Shown here: positions 1 to 7,849 of the stretch, piece by piece
Layout: every line of letters begins with the position of its first letter
Position numbering within the stretch: the stretch's first letter is position 1
Assembly: GCA_946479995.1 (NCBI GenBank)
Contig: CAMLIU010000016.1
Coordinates: 1 to 12,328 of the forward strand
Length of the DNA: 12,328 nucleotides
DNA from: an uncultured Gemmatimonadota bacterium
Lineage (GTDB): Bacteria; Gemmatimonadota; Gemmatimonadetes; Gemmatimonadales; Gemmatimonadaceae
Reading direction: 5' to 3'
The notes under the pieces: model-generated
Seen by the model: the letters and a program-made list of their open reading frames with translations, nothing else
What the model was told of the DNA's origin: nothing
Databases searched by the model: none
Position numbers and translations under genes: made by a program

Positions 1-2118
1 GACACGGCGCACATCACGCTCGACACGCTGAACCTTGCGCTCGGCGACGCGCGCTGGACGCTGCGACAGCCGTCGCACGTCGTGCGCTCGCCCGGTGGCG
101 TGACGGTGGACACGCTGGTGCTCGCGAGCGCCAACGGCGGCAGGCTCGCGGGCTTCGTCAATGCGCCGAACGCCGCCCCGGTGCGGATGCACTTCCGCGC
201 CGACGCGGTGCCGATGGCGGACATCGGGCACTTCGCGCAGCTCTCCTCCCCGGCCGAGGGCCTCCTTACGCTCGACCTCGCAGCGAGCGGCACGCGTGAG
301 CGTCCCACGATGACGCTCGACGCGCGGGTGAACGGCGTGAAGTTCGACGCCTTCTCCGCCGACGCGCTCACCCTGCTCGGCCAGTACGGCGACGAGCGCG
401 CGAAGCTCCAGGCGGCGGTGCTGCGCAACGGTCGCGCGGTGCTCGACGCATCGCTGGACTACCCGATCGCCCTCACGCTCTTCTCGGCAAAGCCGACCGC
501 CGATTCGCTGCGCGGCCGAATCCACGCCGACAGCGTGGACCTCGCGCTCATCGAGCCGATGTCGGCGAAGCTGCGCAACACGGCCGGCTGGCTCGCGCTC
601 GACCTCGCGGTGAGCGGAAAGCCGGCACAGCCGCACATCGGCGGGGTGGCGAGCGTGCACGAAGGCGGATTCGAGGTGCCGGATGCCGGCATCCGCTTCG
701 CCGACATGAACGGCCAGTTCCGCGTGAGCGCGGAGAACGACTCGCTGTCCATCGAGCAGCTGCGGTTCACGAGCCCTTCCAGCGGGGGACACGCAACGCT
801 TGGCGGCTCGCTTGTGTTCCGCGATCTTTCCAACCCGCGGATCGACCTCCGCTTCGACGCCCGTGCCCTGCGCGTGGTGGACAAGCGCTCGCTCGCGCGG
901 CTCGATGTCTCCACCGGGAGCAACGGGCTCACCCTCGCCGGCACGCCGGCCGAGGCGACGCTGAGCGGCGCGGTGAACGTGGACCGCGGCACCATCTACA
1001 TCCCCGAGCTGGTGCGCAAGGACCTCGAGGAGCTCACCCTCGACGACTTCGCAATGTTCTTCGACACCACCGACGTGCGCAACCGCTCGCTGATGCCGGC
1101 CGCGCCGAGCACGCTCGTGGAGCACCTGAAGCTGGCCGGCGTGTCCATCAACCTGGGCGACGACGTGTGGCTGAAGTCGAGGGAAGCGAGCGTCAAGCTG
1201 GGCGGCTCGCTCAACCTCACCCGCGCGCGGGACGACCGTGACGCGACGCGCGCCTTCGACCGCGACCTGCTCACCGATTCCACCACGACCGCGCCGAAGT
1301 ACCGGCTCGCACTGAGCGGCTCACTGAGCGCCGACCGCGGCACCTACCTCCTCGACCTCGGCGTGGTGAAGCGCGAGTTCCAGGTGACGAGCGGACGCAT
1401 CTCCTTCTTCGGCACGCCGGACTTCAACCCGGCGATCGACGTCACCGCGCAGTACCGCGTGAAGCAGAGCAACCGTTCCGACATCCTCGTCCAGGCGCGC
1501 ATCGTCGGCAACTTCTTCCCGCAGCCGGCGCTCGAGCTGACGAGCAACGATCCCGCCATCGGGGCGTCGGATCTCGTGAGCTACCTGGCGACGGGACGGC
1601 CGGCCGCCGAGCTCACCGACACGCGCACGGCCTCGAGCGTGCAGCGCGTGTCCGAGATCGTCCTGCCGACGCTCAGCGCGTCGGTCAACCAGGCACTGCG
1701 CGATCAGTTCGGCTTCATGGACCTGTTCCAGATCCAGTCGGGAGTGCTCAACGACCAGGCGAGCGGCGTGGCCAACGGCGGCGACCAGGGCGCACTGAGC
1801 ATCTTCAAGAGCACCCGCCTGGGCGGCGAGAAGCAGATCAGCAACCGGCTGTTCCTCAGCTTCAGCACCGGACTCTGCCCCGCGCTCAACTACGGGTCGG
1901 ACGATCCGAACAACTCCGGCCTCCGTGGCCTCGGGAACTCCATCGAGGGGAAGGTGGAGTATCGCTTCCCCCTCCAGGGGCCGGGGCGACTGTCGCTGCG
2001 CGCCGGTCTGGATCCGTCGGCGAGCTCGCTGCGCTGCGGCGCGACGAACAACCTGCGCGGATTCGTGGCGACGCCGCAGCAGTGGGGTCTGTCGCTCTTC
2101 CGCTCCTGGTCGTTCTGA
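1..2118 (+). CDS. tamB: TamB-type translocation/assembly module protein, C-terminal part (5' truncated)
   Basis: The frame is open from base 1, so the gene starts outside the window and 705 C-terminal residues are visible. TamB proteins are inner-membrane-anchored periplasmic beta-helical proteins that, with an Omp85 partner, support outer-membrane protein assembly and are implicated in phospholipid transport across the envelope. The C-terminal DUF490/TamB domain is recognisable. There are two repeats of the form LSG-x-DRGT-Y (about residues 320-335 and 438-455), then GRISFFGTPDFNPAIDV-like and ELTSNDPAIGASDLVSYL-like stretches. The chain has long amphipathic beta character and ends LSLFRSWSF, with a terminal Phe like an outer-membrane beta-signal. 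The only two Cys of the visible protein are C626 and C679, close to the C-terminus. The stop overlaps the start region of the lipid kinase, suggesting coupling. Family assignment is firm; the exact role in this organism is inferred. Confidence 0.88.
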   Translation, partial: DTAHITLDTLNLALGDARWTLRQPSHVVRSPGGVTVDTLVLASANGGRLAGFVNAPNAAPVRMHFRADAVPMADIGHFAQLSSPAEGLLTLDLAASGTRERPTMTLDARVNGVKFDAFSADALTLLGQYGDERAKLQAAVLRNGRAVLDASLDYPIALTLFSAKPTADSLRGRIHADSVDLALIEPMSAKLRNTAGWLALDLAVSGKPAQPHIGGVASVHEGGFEVPDAGIRFADMNGQFRVSAENDSLSIEQLRFTSPSSGGHATLGGSLVFRDLSNPRIDLRFDARALRVVDKRSLARLDVSTGSNGLTLAGTPAEATLSGAVNVDRGTIYIPELVRKDLEELTLDDFAMFFDTTDVRNRSLMPAAPSTLVEHLKLAGVSINLGDDVWLKSREASVKLGGSLNLTRARDDRDATRAFDRDLLTDSTTTAPKYRLALSGSLSADRGTYLLDLGVVKREFQVTSGRISFFGTPDFNPAIDVTAQYRVKQSNRSDILVQARIVGNFFPQPALELTSNDPAIGASDLVSYLATGRPAAELTDTRTASSVQRVSEIVLPTLSASVNQALRDQFGFMDLFQIQSGVLNDQASGVANGGDQGALSIFKSTRLGGEKQISNRLFLSFSTGLCPALNYGSDDPNNSGLRGLGNSIEGKVEYRFPLQGPGRLSLRAGLDPSASSLRCGATNNLRGFVATPQQWGLSLFRSWSF

Positions 2119-3005
2119 GCACGCGCATCCTGCTCATCGCCAACCCGGCGTCACGCCGGGGCGCGCGGCTCGAAGGGGTCGCGCGCGCCGCGTTCCAGCG
2201 CGAGGGCGTGGAATGCGATCTGGTGCGCACCGCGCGAGCGGGCCATGCGGCCGAGCTCGCGGCCGAGCGGGGCCACGACTACGACATGGTGTTCACGCTC
2301 GGGGGAGACGGCACGGCGATGGAAGCCGCCGGTGCGCTCGCCGGGACGGGGATCCCGATCGGCGTCCTCGCCGGCGGCACGGGCAACCTGCTCGGACGCG
2401 CGCTCGGCATTCCCCTGAACGTGCAGCGCGCGGTGCCGGCACTGCTCCACGGTGACGTGCGTCGCATCGACCTTGGCGTGGTGCTGGGCCACCGCTTCGC
2501 CGTCGCGGCCGGCGTCGGCATAGACGCCGCGATGGTGGAGGAGACGCCGGCCTGGATGAAGCGACGGCTCGGGGTCCTCGCCTACACCCTGATTGCGACG
2601 AAGGCGGCGCTGCGAGGCGTCCTGCTGCGGAAGTTCTTCGTGGCTCGTGTCGAGGTGGATGGTGAGGTGATCGAGCGCCGGGCCGCGGCTGTGCTGTTCG
2701 CCAACTTCGGCGCCATCCTGGAGAACCGGATCGCCTTCGGTCCCGACATCTCCGTGGATGACGGATTGATCGATTGCTGCGTCTTCTCCCCGCGGCACCT
2801 CCGGGATGCGCTGCGGATCATGTGGCGCGTCACTCGGCAGGACTTTCGGCCTGACAGGTCGATACTATACAGGAAGGGCACGAAGTTCCGGATTTCGACC
2901 GAGCCGGTGCTCACCCTCCAGGCCGATGGTGAGCTGCTCGGACCGACGCCGGCCGAAGTCACCGTGGAACCGCTCGCCGCACGTCTGCTCGTCCCCCGTC
3001 GCTGA
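2082..3005 (+). CDS. Diacylglycerol kinase-family lipid kinase (YegS/BmrU/DagK-like)
   Basis: This is a soluble lipid kinase of the DAGK catalytic/LCB5 family, which phosphorylates diacylglycerol or a related lipid using ATP. Visible motifs, numbered from the GTG at 2082, are the N-terminal strand RILLIANPAS, the nucleotide-binding GGDGT at 74-78, GGTGNLLGRALGIP after it, AAGVGIDAAMVEE in the middle, and DISVDDGLIDCCVF in the C-terminal sandwich, where DAGK proteins carry the DGxLDV-like motif. At about 300 residues the length is normal. The start is uncertain. GTG 2082 lies 37 bases inside tamB and adds about eleven residues not usual for the family. A CTG at 2115, overlapping the tamB TGA, would give an N-terminus typical of the family. 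Neither has a clear Shine-Dalgarno. Pairing with tamB fits envelope lipid metabolism, but that is inference. The substrate cannot be told from sequence alone. Confidence 0.9.
   Translation: MGSVALPLLVVLSTRILLIANPASRRGARLEGVARAAFQREGVECDLVRTARAGHAAELAAERGHDYDMVFTLGGDGTAMEAAGALAGTGIPIGVLAGGTGNLLGRALGIPLNVQRAVPALLHGDVRRIDLGVVLGHRFAVAAGVGIDAAMVEETPAWMKRRLGVLAYTLIATKAALRGVLLRKFFVARVEVDGEVIERRAAAVLFANFGAILENRIAFGPDISVDDGLIDCCVFSPRHLRDALRIMWRVTRQDFRPDRSILYRKGTKFRISTEPVLTLQADGELLGPTPAEVTVEPLAARLLVPRR
2844..2871 (+). promoter_or_regulatory. Possible internal promoter within the lipid kinase gene
   Basis: An AT-rich island (GATACTATACA at 2861-2871) sits in an otherwise GC-rich gene and uses the rare codons ATA and CTA. 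TATACA at 2866-2871 resembles a -10 box. A poor -35 candidate (TTTCGG, 2844-2849) lies 16 bases upstream. It could drive the downstream histidine kinase gene, whose ATG is about 175 bases away. The match is weak, so this is only a candidate. Confidence 0.25.
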
Positions 3006-3044
3006 GATGTCGCCTCTTCCCACCGTTCGCGAGCAGGCTCGCCG

Positions 3045-5336
3045 ATGACGACCGATCGCGAGCCTTCCGGCTCCGCTCTCGTGCCGCCGGAGCTCGAGCG
3101 CCAGCTCGAGCTCGACGCGCTGGCCGAGCGATATCGCTGCGTGGTCGAGATGTCGAACGACGCGATCCTCATCACCGATCCGGAGCGACGGATCGCGTTC
3201 GCCAACCCGTCAGCCATCGCCCTGTTCGGATATGGGTCGGCGCTGATCGGCATGTCCGCGGCGCGCACGGTGGCGGAGGAGGCGCGCGAGGAGGTCCGTC
3301 AGCGCGAGGACCGCGCGCTGCGCGGCGAGCGTCAGCGCTACGAGGCCATCGTGCGACGCGCCGACGGCGAGCGCCGCATGGTCGAGGTGGCCACGGCCCC
3401 GCTGGAGGAGCGCGGCGCCGTGGTGGGGATCGTCGCCTCGCTGCGCGACGTGACGGAGGAGCGACGCGCGCGCGACGCGGTCGTCCAGTCCGAGGGGCGC
3501 TATCGCAACCTGTTCGAGACGGCGACCGATGCCATCTACACCGTGGACCTGGATGGCACCTTCACGTCGGTGAACGAGGCCACCGTGCGGCTCGCCGGCC
3601 TGCCGAAGACTTCCCTCCTCGGCCGCAGCTCGGGGATCCTGTTCGACGAGGACGAGCTCCCCGCCGTGAAGGAGGAGTTCCGGCACGCTGTCGCCGGCAC
3701 CGCCGTCCGCTTCGAGTGCCACCTGCGGCGGGCGGATGGCGAGCGCCGCCTGATCTCCGTGACGAACACGCCGATCCGTGCGGGGCGCGAGGTGATCGGC
3801 GTGCTCGGCGTGGCGCGGGACATCACCGAGGAACGCGAGCGCGCCGCCGCGCTCGAGCGGTCGGAGGCGCGCTACACGCGGCTGATGGAGTCGGCGCCCG
3901 ACGGGATCTTCACCGTGGACGCGGCGGGGCGCTTCACGTCGGTGAACCGCGCGCTTGAACGCGGCGTCGGCCGCAGCCGCCACGAGCTGCTCGGCGGGCC
4001 CTTCGCCGGCGTGGTGGACGCACGGGACCTCGCTGCGGCGCAGCAGCTCCTGCGTGACACCTTCGCCGGGCAGCGCTGCCGCGGCGCATTGCGCTATCAC
4101 GCCGCCGACGGCGCAGTGCGCCATGGCTCGCTCATCACGTCGCCCGTCGTGGAGGACGGCGCCATCGTCGGCGCGCTCGGCATCATGCGCGACGTCACGG
4201 ACGACCAGCACCTCGCCGAGCAGCTGCTGCAGCAGGAGAAGCTCGCTGCGGTGGGCCAGCTCGTGAGCGGCGTGGCACACGAGCTGAACAATCCGCTGGC
4301 CGGCGTGCTCGCCTACGCGCAGCTCCTCCTGTCCTCGGGTTCCGCGCACGATGCCGACACGCGCCAGGCCGTGGAGACCATCCACCACGAGGCATCGCGC
4401 GCGGCGAAGATCGTCTCGAGCCTGCTCACCTTCGCGCGACGGCAGACGTCGGAGCTCGCCGACGCGGACATCAACGCGATCATCGCCGATACCCTCGCGT
4501 TGCGGCGCTACGCGCTGCGGGCTGCGGGCATCGAGCTCGACGTCTCCCTCGAGCCCGCGCTCCCGCGCACCTGGGCCGACCCGTTCCAGCTGCAGCAGGT
4601 GATCCTCAACCTGGTGACGAACGCCGAGCAGGCGCTCGCCGAGTGGCTCGGGCCCCGCCGCATCGGTGTACGGACCACCCACGAGGGCGGGGACATCGTC
4701 GTCCGCGTGTCCGACACGGGCCCCGGTGTGCCGGATGGCGAGAGCGACCGGATCTTCAATCCGTTCTTCACGACCAAGCCGGTGGGGCAGGGGACCGGGC
4801 TTGGTCTCTCGATCTCGGATGGCATCGCGCGCCAGCACGGCGGACAGATCCGCGTGGAGTCCACGCCGGGCCGCGGTGCCACCTTCGTGCTGCGCATCCC
4901 GGTGCAGGCCGCGCCGGCGCCGGACGTGCGGAGTGCGGCCGACGACGAGGCGCCGCTGCCCCCGATGGGCGACGGGCGTCGCCTCCTCGTGGTGGACGAC
5001 GAGCCGGCGATGCGCACGGCGATCGGGAACTTCCTCTCCTCGCTCGGCCACGGCGTCACCGTCGCGGCCGGTGGGCTCGAGGCGCGCGCGCTGCTCGACC
5101 GGAACGAGTACGATGTGGTGCTGCTCGACCTGCGCATGCCCGACCTTGGCGGCGACGACCTGTACCGCGAGCTCGTGAGGCGCGATCCCCGGCATGCGCG
5201 ACGTGTGGTCTTCGTCACCGGGGACACGCACAACGTGCAGGCGCGGAAGTTCCTCGCCGAAGCCGGCCGACCGAGCGTGAGCAAACCCTTTCAACTGGAC
5301 GACCTGGCGACGGTGGTCGCGGGCGTGGCGAGCTGA
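3045..5336 (+). CDS. Cytosolic PAS3 hybrid sensor histidine kinase with C-terminal receiver
   Basis: This 763-residue protein has three PAS domains (about 28-140, 152-268 and 275-392), a HisKA dimerisation domain with the H-box VAHELNNPL (phospho-acceptor His412), a HATPase_c domain with N-box Asn522/Asn526, the G1 box DTGPG from Asp557 and a GTGLGLS G2 box. It ends in a receiver domain with acidic residues in VVDDEP, phospho-acceptor Asp695 and conserved Lys747. No signal peptide or membrane helix is evident, so it should sense a cytosolic cue through its PAS domains. The HELNNPL H-box is typical of NtrB-like kinases, matching the NtrC-like regulator that overlaps it by one base. ATG 3045 is chosen because it precedes a short linker to PAS1. 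It has no Shine-Dalgarno, and a 5-bp hairpin (GCGAG/CTCGC, 3029-3042) lies just upstream. PAS2 and PAS3 look like a recent duplication. The ligand is unknown. Confidence 0.93.
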   Translation: MTTDREPSGSALVPPELERQLELDALAERYRCVVEMSNDAILITDPERRIAFANPSAIALFGYGSALIGMSAARTVAEEAREEVRQREDRALRGERQRYEAIVRRADGERRMVEVATAPLEERGAVVGIVASLRDVTEERRARDAVVQSEGRYRNLFETATDAIYTVDLDGTFTSVNEATVRLAGLPKTSLLGRSSGILFDEDELPAVKEEFRHAVAGTAVRFECHLRRADGERRLISVTNTPIRAGREVIGVLGVARDITEERERAAALERSEARYTRLMESAPDGIFTVDAAGRFTSVNRALERGVGRSRHELLGGPFAGVVDARDLAAAQQLLRDTFAGQRCRGALRYHAADGAVRHGSLITSPVVEDGAIVGALGIMRDVTDDQHLAEQLLQQEKLAAVGQLVSGVAHELNNPLAGVLAYAQLLLSSGSAHDADTRQAVETIHHEASRAAKIVSSLLTFARRQTSELADADINAIIADTLALRRYALRAAGIELDVSLEPALPRTWADPFQLQQVILNLVTNAEQALAEWLGPRRIGVRTTHEGGDIVVRVSDTGPGVPDGESDRIFNPFFTTKPVGQGTGLGLSISDGIARQHGGQIRVESTPGRGATFVLRIPVQAAPAPDVRSAADDEAPLPPMGDGRRLLVVDDEPAMRTAIGNFLSSLGHGVTVAAGGLEARALLDRNEYDVVLLDLRMPDLGGDDLYRELVRRDPRHARRVVFVTGDTHNVQARKFLAEAGRPSVSKPFQLDDLATVVAGVAS

Positions 5337-6703
5337 TGGCCAAGATTCTCATCGTCGACGACGAGCCGGACATCGTCACCGCACTCGCCCGGTTCTTCGA
5401 GCGCGGGGGCCACGACGTGCTCCGCGCCGGCACCGGTGAGGAGGGAGTGGCGCTCGCCCAGCGCGAGCGGCCAGCGGTCATGCTGCTCGATCTCTACCTT
5501 CCCGACATGTCCGGCTTCGACGTGCTCGAGCGCACGAAGGAGCACAGGCCGGTCGTCATCATGGTCACCGGGCACGGCGACATTCCCATCGCCGTGCAGG
5601 CGATGCAGGCCGGCGCGGAAGGGTTCCTCACGAAGCCCGTGGAGCTCGCGCACCTTGGCGCAGTGGTGGATCGCGCGCTGGAGAAGGCGCAGCTGCGTGA
5701 GCTGACGCGTGCCGCCGGGGCGCGCACCGGGCGCGCGGCGACGGAAATGCTGCTCGGACCGTCGCAGCCGATGCGCGAGCTGGCGCAGCAGATCGAGCTG
5801 TTGGCGCGCAGCGAGCGGACGGTGGCGCTCCTCGTCGGCGAGAGTGGAGTGGGAAAGGGACGGGTGGCGCGCGCCCTCCACGCTCTGAGCCCGCGTGGCG
5901 CGCGCGCCTTCCACGAGGTGAGCTGCGCGATGCGGCCGGTGGAGGCGCTCGACGTGGAGCTCTTCGGCGCCGAGCGCCAGGACGAAGGACCGTTGCCCGG
6001 ACTGTTCGAAGCCGCGGACGGGGGCACGCTCTTCCTCAACGACATTGGCGAGCTCCCGGCGCAGCTGCAGCCCGCGCTGCTGCGGGTGCTCGAGACTCGG
6101 CGCGTGCGTCGGACGGGGGGCAGCCGCGAGGTGGCCGTGGACGTGCGGCTCATCGCTGCGACGTCGCGTGACCTCGCCACCGAGGTGACGGAAGGGCGGT
6201 TCAGCGAGGACCTTTACTACCGCCTGGGCGTGATGCCGGTGCACCTGCCGCCGCTGCGCGCTCGCTCGCCGGAGGACCTCCGCGAGACGGTGCACGCGCT
6301 GGTGACCGAGCTGCGACGCGGCCTGCAGAACGCGCCGTACGGCGTGAGCGACGAGGCGCTCGAGGTGATCGGGAGCTATCCGTGGCCGGGGAACGTGCGC
6401 GAGCTTCGCAACGTGCTCGAGCGCGCGCTGCTCCTCGCCCGCGGTGAGGAGCTGGTCGGCGTCACGCACCTGGCGGCGGAGGTGCGCGGCATCGGTGACG
6501 ATGCCGCGCTGCCGCACGTGTCGCGCTCCCTCGCCGAGGTGGAGCGCGCGCACATCGAGCGCACGCTGCGGGCGCACGGCGAGAACCGCACTCGCGCCGC
6601 GCGGGAGCTCGGCATCTCCCGCGCGACGCTGATCAAGAAGATCCGCGAGTACGAGCTCGGCGAGCGGCCGAGCGGAAGCCACCTTCGCCTGGAGGACGCA
6701 TGA
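5336..6703 (+). CDS. NtrC-family response regulator (REC-AAA+-Fis HTH) with degenerate sigma-54 activation motifs
   Basis: The 455-residue protein has a receiver domain (about 1-120; acidic D8/D9, phospho-acceptor Asp52, Lys100), an AAA+ domain of the bacterial enhancer-binding type (about 140-375) and a C-terminal Fis-type helix-turn-helix (ENRTRAARELGISRATLIKKI, near 418-438). Walker A is GESGVGKG with Lys174. The SYPWPGNVRELRNVLERA sensor II region is intact. Key functional residues are altered. After ELFG (208-211) there is no GAFTGA loop, only a short acidic stretch leading to GLFEAADGGTLFL. Walker B reads LFLND (Asn235-Asp236) instead of DE. The FR-x-DLYYRL arginine is Ser290. It is therefore probably a sigma-54-independent regulator, like TyrR or HupR. 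Its ATG overlaps the kinase TGA by one base (TGATG), so the pair is translationally coupled. An in-frame extension upstream inside the kinase gene is not used. Confidence 0.92.
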   Translation: MAKILIVDDEPDIVTALARFFERGGHDVLRAGTGEEGVALAQRERPAVMLLDLYLPDMSGFDVLERTKEHRPVVIMVTGHGDIPIAVQAMQAGAEGFLTKPVELAHLGAVVDRALEKAQLRELTRAAGARTGRAATEMLLGPSQPMRELAQQIELLARSERTVALLVGESGVGKGRVARALHALSPRGARAFHEVSCAMRPVEALDVELFGAERQDEGPLPGLFEAADGGTLFLNDIGELPAQLQPALLRVLETRRVRRTGGSREVAVDVRLIAATSRDLATEVTEGRFSEDLYYRLGVMPVHLPPLRARSPEDLRETVHALVTELRRGLQNAPYGVSDEALEVIGSYPWPGNVRELRNVLERALLLARGEELVGVTHLAAEVRGIGDDAALPHVSRSLAEVERAHIERTLRAHGENRTRAARELGISRATLIKKIREYELGERPSGSHLRLEDA

Positions 6704-6888
6704 GCAAGCTGCAGGAGCACGACGCGATGACCTGCCGCGCGTGCGGCAACGAGGAACGCGCCTCGGAGGGATACCCGTGCGAGAGCTGCGGCACCTTCAT
6801 CTGCCAGATCTGCAACATGCGCGGCGTGACCAAGTGCAAGGCGTGCAAGGTGAAGGAAGCGCCAATGCCGAAGTGGCTCGAGGACTGA
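6700..6888 (+). CDS. Small eight-cysteine zinc-binding protein (four CxxC motifs)
   Basis: This 62-residue protein has four CxxC pairs: C12/C15, C27/C30, C35/C38 and C46/C49. The C27-x2-C30-x4-C35-x2-C38 core has a zinc-ribbon or RING-like layout, and eight Cys could bind two zinc ions, perhaps in a cross-brace. No catalytic motif or membrane segment is visible. A good Shine-Dalgarno, GGAGG at 6691-6695, sits four bases before ATG 6700. The ATG overlaps the regulator's stop as ATGA. A second Met at residue 10 is less likely to be the start. I do not recognise a named family. The cysteine spacing and operon position argue that the gene is real and co-translated with the two-component system. 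It may be an adaptor or protein-protein interaction module, but no function can be assigned. Confidence 0.8.
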   Translation: MSKLQEHDAMTCRACGNEERASEGYPCESCGTFICQICNMRGVTKCKACKVKEAPMPKWLED

Positions 6889-6898
6889 GGGGAGCGCG

Positions 6899-7849
6899 AT
6901 GACGACCTCCTTCGCGCCGTGCGGACTCGTGGTGGGCCACGCCACCGACGCCGACGGCGCCACCGGTTGCACCGTCGTGCGCGGCGAGGGACGTCCGTTC
7001 CGCTGCGCCGTGCACGTCCTCGGTCGCGCCACGGGCACGCGCGAGCTCGCGCTGCTGGATCCCGCGCACATGGTGGATCGGGTGGATGCCATCCTGCTCG
7101 CCGGCGGCTCGGCGTACGGGCTGGATGCTGCCGCCGGGGTCATGCAGTGGATGGAGACGCACGAGCGGGGCTTCGCCGTCGGCGCCGGGGTGGTGCCCAT
7201 CGTGCCCGCGGCGGTCGTGTTCGACCTCGCGCCCCTCGGCCGGTTCGATGCGCGGCCCACGCCGCAGATGGCCCATGACGCCTGCGCCCAGGCGACACAC
7301 GCGCCGGCCGAAGGCAGCGTCGGCGCCGGAACGGGCGCGACCGTTGGGAAGGCGGCCGGGCCGGGCGGCGCGATGAAGGGCGGCGTGGGTCTCGGCGCCG
7401 CCAACGCAGGTGACGTGACCGTGCGTGCGCTCGCCGTGGTGAACGCCGTGGGCGACGTGCGCGACGCGAACGGGCGCATCATCGCCGGCGCGCGCAGGCC
7501 CGACGGCGAGTGGCTGGACAGCGCGCAGTGGATGGCGCGGGGCGCCGGCGAGCCTCAGCGCTTCGACGCGGTGGCGGGGCACAACACCACCCTGTGCGTG
7601 GTGAGCACGAACATCGCGCTCGATCGCGTGGCACTCGGCTCGGTGGCGCGGGCCGCGAGTGCGGCGCTCTTCCGCCGCATCACACCGGTCGGCACCTCCT
7701 TCGACGGCGACGTGATCTTCGCGACCGCGCCTACGGCGAGCGAGATCTCGGCGCCGGCAGCCCAGGTGGAGGCGCTCGCGGTGGAGGCGCTCGAGACGGC
7801 GATCGAGCGGGCGGTACGCACTCGTCGCCCGGGAGACGTGCTGACCTGA
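6899..7849 (+). CDS. P1-family peptidase (DmpA/NylC-like N-terminal-nucleophile hydrolase, MEROPS S58 type)
   Basis: This 316-residue enzyme belongs to the DmpA/OAT-fold group, which includes D-aminopeptidase/L-aminopeptidase DmpA and nylon oligomer hydrolase NylC. These are made as one chain and cleave themselves to expose a Ser or Thr nucleophile. Supporting motifs are AILLAGGSAYGLDAAAGV near 60-80, GAGTGATVGKAAGPGGAMKGGVG near 142-165, and HNTTLCVVSTN, where Asn229-Thr230 is the predicted autocleavage site by analogy with the Asn/Thr site of NylC. There is no signal peptide, so it is probably cytosolic, acting on peptides or amides. A strong purine-rich Shine-Dalgarno (GAGGGGAG) precedes ATG 6899, ten bases after the zinc protein. 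Its stop overlaps the next gene as TGATG. The pairing with an NlpC/P60 enzyme hints at peptide recycling. The natural substrate is unknown. Confidence 0.9.
   Translation: MTTSFAPCGLVVGHATDADGATGCTVVRGEGRPFRCAVHVLGRATGTRELALLDPAHMVDRVDAILLAGGSAYGLDAAAGVMQWMETHERGFAVGAGVVPIVPAAVVFDLAPLGRFDARPTPQMAHDACAQATHAPAEGSVGAGTGATVGKAAGPGGAMKGGVGLGAANAGDVTVRALAVVNAVGDVRDANGRIIAGARRPDGEWLDSAQWMARGAGEPQRFDAVAGHNTTLCVVSTNIALDRVALGSVARAASAALFRRITPVGTSFDGDVIFATAPTASEISAPAAQVEALAVEALETAIERAVRTRRPGDVLT

Noticed and set aside
3029..3042. Small GCGAG/CTCGC hairpin just before the histidine kinase ATG, as a possible terminator or regulator
   Set aside because: Five base pairs with a four-base loop and no T-run is common by chance at this GC level.
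3210..5294. A very long open frame on the minus strand opposite the histidine kinase
   Set aside because: It is an antisense shadow caused by high GC and codon bias. Its translation is rich in His, Arg and Gly with no domain, while the plus strand encodes a complete kinase.
4643..5335. In-frame upstream extension of the response regulator inside the kinase gene
   Set aside because: It is Arg/Ala/Gly-rich shadow sequence. The receiver domain begins exactly at ATG 5336, which overlaps the kinase stop.
5291..6682. Long minus-strand open frame opposite the response regulator, and similar ones opposite other genes
   Set aside because: They mirror real plus-strand genes with clear motifs, show no recognisable protein features and have no plausible start context.
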